The notes under the pieces: generated by a model
The model's input: only the letters and a program-made list of their open reading frames with translations
Told to the model about the DNA's origin: nothing
Databases searched by the model: none
Position numbers and translations under genes: made by a program
Shown here: one piece after another, positions 9,077-17,506 of the stretch
Layout: every line of letters starts with the position of its first letter
Position numbering within the stretch: position 1 is the stretch's first letter
NCBI RefSeq assembly: GCF_001577755.1
Contig: NZ_CP010776.1
Span: 1,116,001-1,180,000, forward strand
Length of the DNA stretch: 64,000 nucleotides
Reading direction: 5' to 3'
From: Rufibacter sp. DG15C
Lineage (GTDB): Bacteria > Bacteroidota > Bacteroidia > Cytophagales > Hymenobacteraceae

Positions 9077-9514
9077 ATGTCTCTTGAGGACTTCCAAGCA
9101 TTTGTAGATAAGACTTTAAGCGAGCTAATTCTTTATGCCGAAGTACATGCGGGTAAAAGTTTTAGCGACCATGAGCTAGCATTTGAATGGACATCTTATG
9201 ACCGAACCATTACTACTGGCAGAGAAAACATTGTTTATGCAATAGCAGACAGGGTTTTTGTTTCTGAAGAAGAGATTTACCCCTGTGTGGACTTAGTCAT
9301 TGAGAAACCAGAATCAAGGGAAAATATTTTGAGAATAACAGGAAGGAGAGCAGGGTACCCACCTTGTCCTTTTGGAATTGGCTGGAGCAAAAGACCGGGA
9401 CCGTTCATCTACGGAATAGGGAAAGGCATTAAAACTAAATTAGTGAACACCAAAGATCCGCAGTTTAAGAAGAAGCTCAGAGATTTGGGACTAATTCACC
9501 ATGACATAGACTAA
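9077..9514 (+). CDS. Orphan protein of unknown function between inverted repeats
   Basis: 145 aa, soluble, with no signal peptide or membrane segment. No family recognised. It is more AT-rich than both neighbouring genes. Features seen: an acidic N-terminal helix (LEDFQAFVDKTLSELI), central strands (YAIADRVFVSEEEIYPCVDLVI), and a Pro/Gly/Cys-rich stretch (RRAGYPPCPFGIGWSKRPG). The gene sits between two exact 26-bp inverted repeats (8999-9024 and 9596-9621) in an otherwise conserved gene neighbourhood, which suggests acquisition. Real coding is likely from codon structure but unproven. Confidence 0.6.
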   Translation: MSLEDFQAFVDKTLSELILYAEVHAGKSFSDHELAFEWTSYDRTITTGRENIVYAIADRVFVSEEEIYPCVDLVIEKPESRENILRITGRRAGYPPCPFGIGWSKRPGPFIYGIGKGIKTKLVNTKDPQFKKKLRDLGLIHHDID

Positions 9515-9595
9515 AGTAAACTAACCTCTTCTAGCCTTTCACTTTCAGCAGTACAGGCTTTGTGCTTCCTAGTCAAAACTGTCTGTCTAGTTTGA

Positions 9596-9621
9596 CCACA
9601 AGTTCCTTTCAGGATGACAAA
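9596..9621. repeat. 26-bp inverted repeat, right copy
   Basis: An exact reverse complement of 8999-9024. No transposase lies between the copies. Confidence 0.9.
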
Positions 9622-9682
9622 GCGGGGAGTCTTAGTTCAAATACACGGCTTTTACTTTAGCCCGGACAAACATCTTTGACGC

Positions 9683-9720
9683 ATCTCTGTCTTGTATCTT
9701 ATATCTTGCATCTTATGTCC
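9683..9720. repeat. Degenerate heptanucleotide tandem repeat
   Basis: Units of 7 nt: TCTTGTA TCTTATA TCTTGCA TCTTATG. It lies just upstream of ispF. The same TCTTGnn unit recurs at 15410-15455. Confidence 0.65.
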
Positions 9721-9737
9721 ACTATCTAAACAATACC

Positions 9738-10229
9738 ATGAGTTTTCACATAAGAACCGGCTTCGGCTATGACGTGCACCAATTACAGGAAGGACTGGAC
9801 TTTTGGCTGGGCGGCATCAAAATCCCGCACACGCACGGTGCCCTGGGCCACTCAGACGCAGACGTCCTCATTCACGTCATTTGTGATGCCCTGCTAGGAG
9901 CCGCCAACCTGCGTGACATTGGCTACCATTTCTCAGACAAAGACCCCAAATACAAAGGCATTGACAGCAAGATTCTGTTGCGCGAGGTGATGGTGTTGCT
10001 GAGAGAGAAGGGTTATGAAGTAGGCAACATTGACTCCACCGTCTGCTTGCAAGAGCCAAAGGTAAACCCGCACATCCCTGGTATGAAAACCTGCCTGGCC
10101 GAGGTGATGGGCATTCCGGAGGACGATATTTCCATTAAAGCCACCACCACGGAGCAATTAGGATTTGTGGGTAAGAAGGAAGGCGTAGCCGCCTATGCCA
10201 CGGTATTGATTCATAGAGTAGCCAATTAA
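9738..10229 (+). CDS. ispF: 2-C-methyl-D-erythritol 2,4-cyclodiphosphate synthase
   Basis: 163 aa, full length. Cyclises CDP-methylerythritol 2-phosphate in the non-mevalonate isoprenoid pathway. Metal ligands D12 and H14 (GYDVH) and H46 (DADVLIH) are present, as are HSDAD and the TTTEQLGFVGKKEG C-terminal signature. It stands alone, with no other MEP-pathway gene in the window. A palindrome follows the stop by 10 nt. Confidence 0.97.
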   Translation: MSFHIRTGFGYDVHQLQEGLDFWLGGIKIPHTHGALGHSDADVLIHVICDALLGAANLRDIGYHFSDKDPKYKGIDSKILLREVMVLLREKGYEVGNIDSTVCLQEPKVNPHIPGMKTCLAEVMGIPEDDISIKATTTEQLGFVGKKEGVAAYATVLIHRVAN

Positions 10230-10239
10230 ACCTTCTCCC

Positions 10240-10277
10240 CAGTTTTCAGTCTAAACCCAGAAAACAGGCCAAAAACG
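10240..10277. repeat. 38-bp palindromic repeat, copy 5 (degenerate left arm)
   Basis: The right arm GAAAACAGGCCAAAAACG is exact consensus; the left arm is decayed. It starts 10 nt after the ispF stop. Confidence 0.75.
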
Positions 10278-10347
10278 GTTTAAACTTGATTTTAGCCGCA
10301 ACTTTGCCTATCATTAGACTACCAAAACAACAAACAAACTCCAGTAC

Positions 10348-11994
10348 ATGAAAAAGCATTTGTATACCCTGGGCATGGCCGCCGCCTTTTTGTCGGCGTG
10401 TTCAACGTCCCAGACCCCGGCTGCATCTGGCGCAGACGCGGTGAGCACGGCCGCTAAGGCGGTAGGCGCCATTGCCGCAGACCCAACCAAGTACGCCAGC
10501 ACTATCACCGCAGCAGACCTTGAGAAACACCTGCGCATCCTAGCCTCAGATTCACTGGAAGGTCGTGAAACGGGTCGTCGTGGGCAGAAGATGGCTGCTG
10601 ATTATATCTCTAAGCACTTCCGGAACATTGGCTTAACAGGTCCAGTGAAAACTGGTGCTAATCCATATTATCAAACCTTTGACCTGGAAGAAAGCTCATG
10701 GGGCGAAGGCTACATGACCATTGCTGGCAAGAAATACACCATGGGCAAAGACTTCTTTGTGCTGGGCGCTTCGCCGTTCCAGGCAGAAGAGACCGCGCAA
10801 GTGGTATTTGCGGGCTACGGTATTGACGACCCGGCCTACTCAGACTACACCAACCTGGACGTGACCGGCAAAGTAGTGGTGGTCCTGGCCGGTGAGCCTA
10901 AGAAAGCCGATGGTACTTATATGATCAGTGGCACTGACAAGATGGGCACCTGGAGCCAAGACCCACGTACCAAAGCTGCCGCAGCCACTAAAAAAGGCGC
11001 CAAAGCAGTACTGCTGGTAACGGGCACCACAGATGAGGAATTCCAAAAAATGACCGGCCGTTACGCCAACGCCTTGACGCGCCCGTCCATCGGGTTTGGC
11101 GCTACAGCTACTCAGCCACGTGCCGCCTTGATGATGGTGTCGCCTACCATGGCTTCAGCGTTGTTGAACACCAAAACCACTAATTTAACTGCCTACGGCG
11201 CTAGCGTAGCCAAAGCCGGCAAGCCGGTGGCCTCTACGTTTAAGCCCGCCACTGGCGTGAAAGTAAAGACCGAGCGCAAGCGCCAGCCGTTGCCAACTGA
11301 AAACGTATTGGGCTATCTGGAAGGCTCTGACCTGAAAGACGAACTGATTGTGATCAGCTCGCACTATGACCATGAAGGCATCAAAGACGGCGTGGTATAC
11401 AATGGCGCCAATGATGATGGTTCTGGTACCGTAGCCGTGATGGAACTGGCCCAAGCCTTCGCCGAGGCTAAGAAAGCCGGAGCCGGACCACGTCGTAGCA
11501 TTTTGTTCTTGACCGTAACCGGCGAGGAAAAAGGCCTGTTAGGTTCTGAGTACTACACAGATCATCCTGTGTTCCCGTTGGCCAACACCGTGGCTGACTT
11601 GAACATTGACATGATTGGCCGTCATGACAAAGAGCACGAAGGCAAGCCAGACTATATCTACGTGATTGGCTCTGACAAGCTTTCTTCTGAGCTGCACGCC
11701 ATCTCTGAGAATGTCAACAAGACGTACTCTAACCTAGAGTTGGACTACACCTTCAACGACCCTAATGACCCGAACCGTTTCTACTACCGTTCAGACCATT
11801 ATAACTTCGCCAAGCACCGTATTCCAATCGCGTTCTACTTCAACGGCGTGCATGATGACTACCACCAGCCAACCGATGACGTGGAGAAAATCAACTTCCC
11901 GTCTGCTGAAAAAGTAAGCCGTTTGGTATTCCACACCGCTTGGGAACTGGCCAACCGCACCGAGCGCATCAAAGTAGACAGCAATAAGAAATAA
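10348..11994 (+). CDS. M28 family aminopeptidase, lipoprotein with PA domain
   Basis: 548 aa. Lipobox LSAC (Cys18) predicts a lipid-anchored envelope protein. A PA-like insert lies at about 150-300 (VVFAGYGIDDPAYSDY, GKVVVVLAGEP). The M28 peptidase domain follows: H339/D341 (SHYDHEG), N352-D357 (NGANDD), catalytic E393/E394 (GEEKG), D421 (DMIGRHD) and a C-terminal His (DDYHQPTDD). It probably cleaves N-terminal residues from peptides outside the inner membrane. Monocistronic; a strong hairpin follows at 12067. Confidence 0.93.
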   Translation: MKKHLYTLGMAAAFLSACSTSQTPAASGADAVSTAAKAVGAIAADPTKYASTITAADLEKHLRILASDSLEGRETGRRGQKMAADYISKHFRNIGLTGPVKTGANPYYQTFDLEESSWGEGYMTIAGKKYTMGKDFFVLGASPFQAEETAQVVFAGYGIDDPAYSDYTNLDVTGKVVVVLAGEPKKADGTYMISGTDKMGTWSQDPRTKAAAATKKGAKAVLLVTGTTDEEFQKMTGRYANALTRPSIGFGATATQPRAALMMVSPTMASALLNTKTTNLTAYGASVAKAGKPVASTFKPATGVKVKTERKRQPLPTENVLGYLEGSDLKDELIVISSHYDHEGIKDGVVYNGANDDGSGTVAVMELAQAFAEAKKAGAGPRRSILFLTVTGEEKGLLGSEYYTDHPVFPLANTVADLNIDMIGRHDKEHEGKPDYIYVIGSDKLSSELHAISENVNKTYSNLELDYTFNDPNDPNRFYYRSDHYNFAKHRIPIAFYFNGVHDDYHQPTDDVEKINFPSAEKVSRLVFHTAWELANRTERIKVDSNKK

Positions 11995-12008
11995 GCTTCG
12001 CTTATTTC

Positions 12009-12066
12009 AGTCCTGAGTTCTGAGTCGCGAGTCTTGAGTCAAAAATGAAACTCAGAACTCAGGACT
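12009..12066. repeat. Heptanucleotide repeats forming an inverted repeat
   Basis: Four 7-nt units TCCTGAG TTCTGAG TCGCGAG TCTTGAG (12011-12038), then their partial reverse complement. AGTCCTGAGTTCTGAG (12009-12024) pairs perfectly with CTCAGAACTCAGGACT (12051-12066). Confidence 0.75.
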
Positions 12067-12067
12067 G

Positions 12068-12113
12068 TTTCAAAGAAAAAGGAGAGGCGTTGGCCTCTCC
12101 TTTTTCTTTGAAA
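12068..12113 (+). terminator. Long terminator hairpin
   Basis: A stem of about 21 bp (TTCAAAGAAAAAGGAGAGGC with its complement, GTTG-type loop) ends in CCTTTTTCTTTG. It should end transcription after the M28 peptidase gene and is symmetric enough to work in both directions. Confidence 0.75.
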
Positions 12114-12190
12114 GTATATCTTCTTGCAGGTTTGGTCGTTAGTTTTGTGGGGATGTTTGTTTTCTTGAAGAAAAGTAGAACTTGCACCGC

Positions 12191-12228
12191 CGTTTTTAGC
12201 CTGTTTTCCAGAAAATAGCCTAAAAACG
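12191..12228. repeat. 38-bp palindromic repeat, copy 6
   Basis: CGTTTTTAGCCTGTTTTC, CA, GAAAATAGCCTAAAAACG. It lies 71 nt upstream of lutB, after the preceding terminator. Confidence 0.85.
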
Positions 12229-12299
12229 AAGACCTATAGACAAAACACAGGCAATCAAGCATACATAGCGAGTAGCCTATACAACATAGAGGAGTTACC

Positions 12300-13676
12300 T
12301 TGAGCACTAAACTAAAACAGTTTTTGCTGGACTCAGAGGCCAAGGCTTTTGACCTGGACCACCGGCAGAAGATTCGTTTCAATATTGGCAAGTACAACGC
12401 GGCCGTGCACAACGGCATGCAGGCCTATGAGCACCATGAGTTGGCCCGGGAGCGCGCGTCCTTCATCAAGACCCAGACCATCAACAACCTGGACAAGTAC
12501 CTGGTGGAGTTTGAGAACAACTTTACCAAGCGCGGCGGCAAGGTCATCTGGGCCCAGAATGATGAAGAAGCCCTGCGCGAGATTGGCGCCATCATGAAAC
12601 GCAAGCGTGCCAAATCGGTGGTGAAGTCAAAGTCCATGATCACCGAGGAGATTCACATGAATGAGTTTCTGGAGAAGAATGGCATTGAGACCGTAGAGAC
12701 CGACCTGGGCGAATACATTGTGCAACTGGCCGAGCAGCGCCCCTACCACATTGTGACGCCCGCCATGCACATGTCCAAGAAAGACATCTCTGAGCTGTTC
12801 ACCAAGAAACTGGGCATTCCTTTGACGGATGATGCCCAAGAACTAGTGGCTACCGCCCGAAAGCTGTTGCGCGACAAATACACCAGCGCAGAAGTGGGCG
12901 TGACTGGCGCAAACTTCATTCTGGCAGACATTGGCGGCATTGCACTCACAGAGAATGAAGGCAATGCACGTCTGTCTACTACCTTCCCCAAGACGCACAT
13001 AGCAATTGTGGGGATTGAGAAGATGCTGCCGTCTGTGCATGACCTAGACTTGTTCTGGCCTTTGCTCAGCACCAGCGGTACCGGCCAGAACGTGACCATC
13101 TATAACACCATCTTGACCGGCCCGCGCCAGCCCACCGAGAAAGACGGCCCCGAGGAGATGTACGTCATCCTGCTAGACAACGGCCGCACCAACCTATTGG
13201 CCCAGCCAGAACAGCGTGAGGCCTTGAATTGCATCCGGTGCGGCGCCTGTTTGAACGTGTGCCCCGTGTACAAGAACATTGGGGGCCATACCTATGAAAC
13301 CACCTACAGCGGCCCTATTGGATCGGTGATTACGCCGCACTTGGCGGGCATGGAAGAAAACAAGCACTTGAGTTTTGCCAGTTCGCTCTGCGGCGCCTGC
13401 ACCAGCGTATGCCCGGTGAAAATCAACCTGCACAACCTGCTCTTATTGAACCGCAAACAAAGCGTGGACGAAGGCCTGGTGGATAAGAATGAAAAGCTGG
13501 CCTTTAAGTTCTGGGTACGTGGCATGAAGAGCCGCACCCTCCTTAATCTGGCGCCCGCCTCGGTCAAGAACTTTGTGTTGCGCCATGTCCAGAAGGACAC
13601 TTGGAGTAAACGCCGGGAGCCCCTTCTGGCTGCGCCGAAGTCGTTTAATGAGATGTGGCGAAAGCAACGAGGATAA
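12300..13676 (+). CDS. lutB: LutB/LldF-type iron-sulfur L-lactate oxidation protein
   Basis: 458 aa. The start is TTG at 12300, supported by AGAGGAG five nt upstream (12288-12294) and by the family's usual N-terminus; no nearby ATG fits. An LUD domain spans about 60-290. Two 4Fe-4S motifs follow: C311/C314/C317/C321 (CIRCGACLNVCP) and C364/C367/C371 (CGACTSVCP). In Bacillus, LutABC together oxidise L-lactate to pyruvate. lutA and lutC are not adjacent here, so the partners must be elsewhere, or the protein has another quinone-linked oxidation role. Confidence 0.9.
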   Translation: MSTKLKQFLLDSEAKAFDLDHRQKIRFNIGKYNAAVHNGMQAYEHHELARERASFIKTQTINNLDKYLVEFENNFTKRGGKVIWAQNDEEALREIGAIMKRKRAKSVVKSKSMITEEIHMNEFLEKNGIETVETDLGEYIVQLAEQRPYHIVTPAMHMSKKDISELFTKKLGIPLTDDAQELVATARKLLRDKYTSAEVGVTGANFILADIGGIALTENEGNARLSTTFPKTHIAIVGIEKMLPSVHDLDLFWPLLSTSGTGQNVTIYNTILTGPRQPTEKDGPEEMYVILLDNGRTNLLAQPEQREALNCIRCGACLNVCPVYKNIGGHTYETTYSGPIGSVITPHLAGMEENKHLSFASSLCGACTSVCPVKINLHNLLLLNRKQSVDEGLVDKNEKLAFKFWVRGMKSRTLLNLAPASVKNFVLRHVQKDTWSKRREPLLAAPKSFNEMWRKQRG

Positions 13677-13680
13677 AAGA

Positions 13681-13710
13681 AAAGGCTCGCTTTATTAGCG
13701 GGCCTTTTTT
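13681..13710 (+). terminator. Terminator after lutB
   Basis: AAAGGCTCGC TTTATTA GCGGGCCTTTTTT: a 10-bp stem with one imperfect pair and a T6 tail, starting 5 nt after the lutB stop. Confidence 0.75.
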
Positions 13711-13713
13711 GTT

Positions 13714-13725
13714 GGGGGGGGGGGG
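13714..13725. repeat. G12 homopolymer tract
   Basis: Twelve consecutive G on the plus strand, directly after the lutB terminator and outside any gene. Confidence 0.9.
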
Positions 13726-13778
13726 AGCAACACAGTCTCTAAATGGCATAAGGGGGAAATGCGTTTGAGTTAAAACGC

Positions 13779-14003
13779 TTACCAATTACGCTTCGGTTTG
13801 CTGGTGCCTTTCTTAGCTCTTTTCACCACCGGGTTATATTTTTTAGCCGTGGCGGCGCGGCTTAGCTTGGCGGTTTTTTTCTTTTTGAAGATAGGCAGTT
13901 TCCAGGTAGTGGTGGAAGTGGTGACTGTCTCAGTGGCAAACACCTCAGGCGCCAGCCCTACTAAGATAGAGGCGAGTACTAAAGCAAGTAGACTTTTTTT
14001 CAT
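13779..14003 (-). CDS. Tiny exported basic protein
   Basis: 74 aa. Residues 1-23 are a signal peptide (LLALVLASILVGLAPEVFA). The mature 51 residues are Thr- then Lys/Arg-rich (KKKKTAKLSRAATAKKY, RAKKGTSKPKRNW). It resembles in style, but not in sequence, the two small exported basic proteins at 4.7-5.4 kb. Function unknown. Confidence 0.6.
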   Translation of the reverse strand: MKKSLLALVLASILVGLAPEVFATETVTTSTTTWKLPIFKKKKTAKLSRAATAKKYNPVVKRAKKGTSKPKRNW

Positions 14004-14091
14004 AGGTTGGACATGGAATTAGTGACACATGCCCTATCCTACGAACTTGTTTTATTTGGGATTCACTGGAAGAGATGAGACATCGCCAACC

Positions 14092-14129
14092 CGTTTTTAG
14101 CTCGTTTTCCAGAAAACACGCCAAAAACA
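14092..14129. repeat. 38-bp palindromic repeat, copy 7
   Basis: CGTTTTTAGCTCGTTTTC, CA, GAAAACACGCCAAAAACA. It starts 6 nt after the stop of the SerC-like gene. Confidence 0.8.
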
Positions 14130-14135
14130 AATTTC

Positions 14136-15212
14136 TTACAATAACCTCAGCGCCTTTACCAATCGCTCCATGTCGGCCTCAGAGACCGCCGGGAAATTAG
14201 CGATGCGCACGTGCTGATCCTTGTACTTCCCGTACCCCGATCCCAATACTAAACCCTGCTCTTTCAACTTGGAGATGACGTCAGAAGCAGGTTTCCCCTT
14301 CACCTCGGCTACTATCACGGTGGGTGACCTATGGGCAGGCTCCTGCACAAATGGTTGGAACAACTCGCTCTCTTCTAGAAAATTGTACACCATCTCGGCT
14401 TTGACCTCTGTCTCCTTTCTGATGGTGTCTATGCCTTTGGCCAGCATGTCTTCCACCACATGCGTGAGCAGGTAAATGGCCAGGACGTTTGGCGTACACG
14501 GCGTCTGGAACTGCTGGTAAAACTCATGCAACATGGCAATGCTGTGATGGCCACCCGTGTACTGCTGCCCTTGTAAAGAAGCCGCTTTGGCTAAGCATTT
14601 TTCGTTCACCAGCCATACGCCCAATCCCGCAGGCAAGCCAAACCCTTTCTGTACCGAGAAGAACGCTGTATCTACCAGATTGAAGTCCAGTTGGGCATAG
14701 GGTGCTCCTGAGACCATATCCACCGACAGTAACGGTTCTGGGTAACGGGCCTTTAAAGCATGAATGTCTGAGACGGGCGTGCAGACGCCGGAACTGGTCT
14801 CATTCTGAGCAATGCCTATCAGTTCTGCCTGCGTTGGCACGTGCACTTGGGCCATGTCAAACCCCTCTCCGAACGGTACTTGATACGCGTCTGCCTCTCT
14901 TCCCAGCCACTGCGCATGCTCCAGGTACTTCATGGAAAAGGAGCCGTTCACCAGATGAAAGGACGTGTTAGCCGTAAGACTCTGCAGGCTTCGCTCCCAA
15001 ATCTCCGTAGCGGACCCCGTAAAGTAAATGGCATAGCCCGCAGGCAGTTGGAACAGCTCTTTGAGCGCCGTGTCTGCCCGCTTGTACAATTCCTTAAATC
15101 CCTGGCTCCTATGCGACTGCGAAAGCACCTGATTATCCAATGCCTGTTGCAGATGTCTCTCAACAGTTGGGTATAACTGCGCCGGGCCGGGTGTGAAGTA
15201 AACAGAAGCCAT
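14136..15212 (-). CDS. serC: SerC-like class V aminotransferase (phosphoserine transaminase)
   Basis: 358 aa. PLP-dependent; the likely Schiff-base lysine is K189 (FFSVQKGFGLP), with D165 in SVDMVSG. The N-terminal FTPGPAQL is the phosphoserine-aminotransferase type start. It would convert 3-phosphohydroxypyruvate plus glutamate to phosphoserine. The next gene upstream on the same strand encodes the dehydrogenase and phosphatase steps, which supports the serine role, but they are separated by about 250 bp with repeats, so an operon is uncertain. Confidence 0.85.
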   Translation of the reverse strand: MASVYFTPGPAQLYPTVERHLQQALDNQVLSQSHRSQGFKELYKRADTALKELFQLPAGYAIYFTGSATEIWERSLQSLTANTSFHLVNGSFSMKYLEHAQWLGREADAYQVPFGEGFDMAQVHVPTQAELIGIAQNETSSGVCTPVSDIHALKARYPEPLLSVDMVSGAPYAQLDFNLVDTAFFSVQKGFGLPAGLGVWLVNEKCLAKAASLQGQQYTGGHHSIAMLHEFYQQFQTPCTPNVLAIYLLTHVVEDMLAKGIDTIRKETEVKAEMVYNFLEESELFQPFVQEPAHRSPTVIVAEVKGKPASDVISKLKEQGLVLGSGYGKYKDQHVRIANFPAVSEADMERLVKALRLL

Positions 15213-15329
15213 TTTGTTTAATGTGCTAATTGGTTAATGTGCTGATGTACTATTCTTTGATTTGAAGATGTGGAGATTTTAGAAATGAGCAGGAGTTAGA
15301 ATACAAGTCCCATTGCACACTTCTACTCT

Positions 15330-15367
15330 CGTTTTTGGCCTAGTTTCCAGAAAATACGCCAAAAACG
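15330..15367. repeat. 38-bp palindromic repeat, copy 8
   Basis: CGTTTTTGGCCTAGTTTC, CA, GAAAATACGCCAAAAACG, between serC-like and serA, both on the minus strand. Confidence 0.85.
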
Positions 15368-15409
15368 CTTCTCAATCTATTCGTCCTTAAATCGCTTAAT
15401 GAAATAAAT

Positions 15410-15455
15410 CTTGTGTCTTGAATCTTGTGTCTTACATCTTGCTTCTTGTGTCTCA
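15410..15455. repeat. Degenerate heptanucleotide tandem repeat
   Basis: Six 7-nt units: TCTTGTG TCTTGAA TCTTGTG TCTTACA TCTTGCT TCTTGTG. They end just 5 nt before the serA stop codon. Confidence 0.75.
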
Positions 15456-15459
15456 AAAC

Positions 15460-17352
15460 TTAATACAGCGTTCTGGACTTAATGGTGTCTGGAATCTGCT
15501 TCAGTTCACGGGTCATGGAGCGGTCATAGGTGGTGTCCACGTCGGTGATCACGTACCCGATGGTCTCGTTGGTCTTTAGGTACTGGCCCAGGATGTTGAT
15601 GTTGTGCGCCGCCAGCACGTTGTTGATTTTAGCCAGGATGCCCGGCACGTTGCGGTGCACGTGAATGAGGCGGTGCGCGTTTCTGAGTTCGGGAAGTTGC
15701 AGGTTAGGGAAGTTGACGCTGTTGTAAGAGCCGCCCGTGTTGATGTAGTCTATCATCTTGGAAGGCACGTACTGGGCAATGTTCTCCTGCGCCTCTTCGG
15801 TACTGCCGCCAATGTGCGGGGTGAGCAGGGTGTTGGGCAGGCCTCTTAGTTCAGACTGGAATACCTCATCGTTGTTTTTAGGCTCATACGGGAACACGTC
15901 AACGGCACAGCCTTTAATCTTTCCGCTTTTGATGTTGGCCGTTAACGCCTCCAAATCCACCACGTGCCCGCGCGACAAATTGAGGAACAGAACACCCGGC
16001 TTCATCTTCTCAAACTCCTGCGCGCCTATCAAATGCTTGTTCTCCTGGCGGCCGTCTACGTGCAGAGTTACAATATCTGAGATGGCCAGCAACTCTGCCA
16101 GCGAGTAGCAGACCTTGGCATTGCCCAGCGCCAGCTTGTCCACGATGTCATAGAAATACACCTCCATCCCCAGCGACTCAGCCAGAACAGATAGTTGAGA
16201 ACCGATGCTTCCGTAGCCCATAATACCCAGCTTCTTACCACGTATCTCCCTAGCCCCCGCCGCTGATTTGTCCCAGATGCCCTGGTGCAGTTTGTTGCTC
16301 TTCTCCACAATGCCGCGGGACAATAAAAGGATTTCGCCCAAGGCCAGTTCCACCACACTGCGGGTGTTGCTGTAAGGCGCGTTGAAGATAATGATGCCGC
16401 GCTCAGTGCAGGTGGTCAAATCAATCTGGTTGGTGCCTATGCAGAACGCCCCAATGGCCATGAGCCGGGTGGCGTTTTCCAGCACCTTGGCGGTGACCTG
16501 CGTCTTGGACCTGATGCAGAGAATGGACACGTTGTGGATCCGCTCACATAGTTCGTCTTCTTCTAGGGCGCCGCTCACCACTTCCACTTGATAGCCTTCG
16601 TTTTTGAACAGTTGGATGGCCTTGTCATGGATGCCTTCCAGCACCAAGACCTTGATGCGGTTCTTAGGATAGGACAGCGCGCTAGGCAGGTTGTTCACGT
16701 ACAGGAATTCGTCCAGGCTGGGCGTGACGTGGTCAGCTTTGTCCATGACGCTTTCGCGCTCCACGTTCTCCGTGAAGGCGTAGAACTTGTCGGCGATGCC
16801 GGCGCCTTTGATTTCATAATCCGTGTAGCCGTCACCGATCACGTAGATTTCGCCGGGCAAGTTCAAGGCCAGAATCTGCTTGCCTTTGCCTTGGTTCTGC
16901 GTCAGGACATTGTCGCGGTCAAAGCCGGTGATGTTGCCGTCTGCGTCATATTCAAAACTGTTCGCGAAGACGTTCTCGGGCTTCACGCCCAGTTCCTGCA
17001 CAATGGGCACAATGAACTCTTTGAACCCGTTGGAGATGATGTAGATATCTTCCCGGAAAGCGTCAAAAAACGCCTTGTTGTGCTTAAATGATTCTGACAC
17101 TTGTCCGTGCAGCTGCCGGATGAGCTCGGCCAGGTGCGTGCGGTTGGCCTTCAGGAGGGCCAGACGGCGTTCCAGGGACTCGGTCAGGGGAATCTCGCCT
17201 TCCATGCCCAGGTCGGTAAGGCGCTGGATTTCCCGCAGGGTCTGTTGGCGTTGCTCGGGGTCTGGGATGCAGATGGTGCACAGCACGTCCAGGGCTTCTA
17301 CCTTGGTGAAGGTGCTGTCAAAATCTATGATAAAGTGCTTCTGGGTGGGCAT
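15460..17352 (-). CDS. serA: Fused phosphoserine phosphatase - phosphoglycerate dehydrogenase
   Basis: 630 aa. Residues 1 to about 220 are a HAD phosphatase with nucleophile motif DFDST (D10, D12, T14) and GDGYTD (SerB-like). Residues about 230-550 are a D-3-phosphoglycerate dehydrogenase with a GxGxxG NAD site (GIMGYGSIGSQ) and a catalytic His region (TPHIGGSTEEAQ). A C-terminal ACT domain (VHRNVPGILAKINNVL) suggests serine feedback. One polypeptide thus carries the first and last steps of serine synthesis, and the middle step is the adjacent SerC-like enzyme. The fusion is seen directly; activity of the HAD half on phosphoserine is inference. Confidence 0.92.
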   Translation of the reverse strand: MPTQKHFIIDFDSTFTKVEALDVLCTICIPDPEQRQQTLREIQRLTDLGMEGEIPLTESLERRLALLKANRTHLAELIRQLHGQVSESFKHNKAFFDAFREDIYIISNGFKEFIVPIVQELGVKPENVFANSFEYDADGNITGFDRDNVLTQNQGKGKQILALNLPGEIYVIGDGYTDYEIKGAGIADKFYAFTENVERESVMDKADHVTPSLDEFLYVNNLPSALSYPKNRIKVLVLEGIHDKAIQLFKNEGYQVEVVSGALEEDELCERIHNVSILCIRSKTQVTAKVLENATRLMAIGAFCIGTNQIDLTTCTERGIIIFNAPYSNTRSVVELALGEILLLSRGIVEKSNKLHQGIWDKSAAGAREIRGKKLGIMGYGSIGSQLSVLAESLGMEVYFYDIVDKLALGNAKVCYSLAELLAISDIVTLHVDGRQENKHLIGAQEFEKMKPGVLFLNLSRGHVVDLEALTANIKSGKIKGCAVDVFPYEPKNNDEVFQSELRGLPNTLLTPHIGGSTEEAQENIAQYVPSKMIDYINTGGSYNSVNFPNLQLPELRNAHRLIHVHRNVPGILAKINNVLAAHNINILGQYLKTNETIGYVITDVDTTYDRSMTRELKQIPDTIKSRTLY

Positions 17353-17448
17353 GAGGGAAAGCGTTTGGCTCTAGGTATCTGTACTACGTTTCTGCCGCCT
17401 AAACCAGCTACGTGCGTTTATGCTTGAGGGCAATTTAAAAGGAGAAAT

Positions 17449-17486
17449 CGTTCTTGACCTGATTCCTGAAAAACAAGCCAAAAACG
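17449..17486. repeat. 38-bp palindromic repeat, copy 9 (diverged)
   Basis: CGTTCTTGACCTGATTCC, TG, AAAAACAAGCCAAAAACG. It starts 20 nt after the stop of the gene at 17507. Confidence 0.7.
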
Positions 17487-17506
17487 ATTCTTCCTCTACG
17501 CAACGT

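Noticed and set aside
8999-9621. Insertion sequence at the 26-bp inverted repeats
   Set aside because: No transposase motif in the enclosed protein and no obvious target duplication; kept only as an unexplained inverted-repeat pair.
15213-15260. Short AT repeat TTAATGTGCTAATTGG/TTAATGTGCTGATG as a tandem array
   Set aside because: Only about two imperfect units with irregular period; not enough to call.
16588-17091. 167-aa plus-strand frame inside the serA fusion gene
   Set aside because: Antisense shadow, with low-complexity Val/Gln/Asp-rich translation typical of reverse frames.
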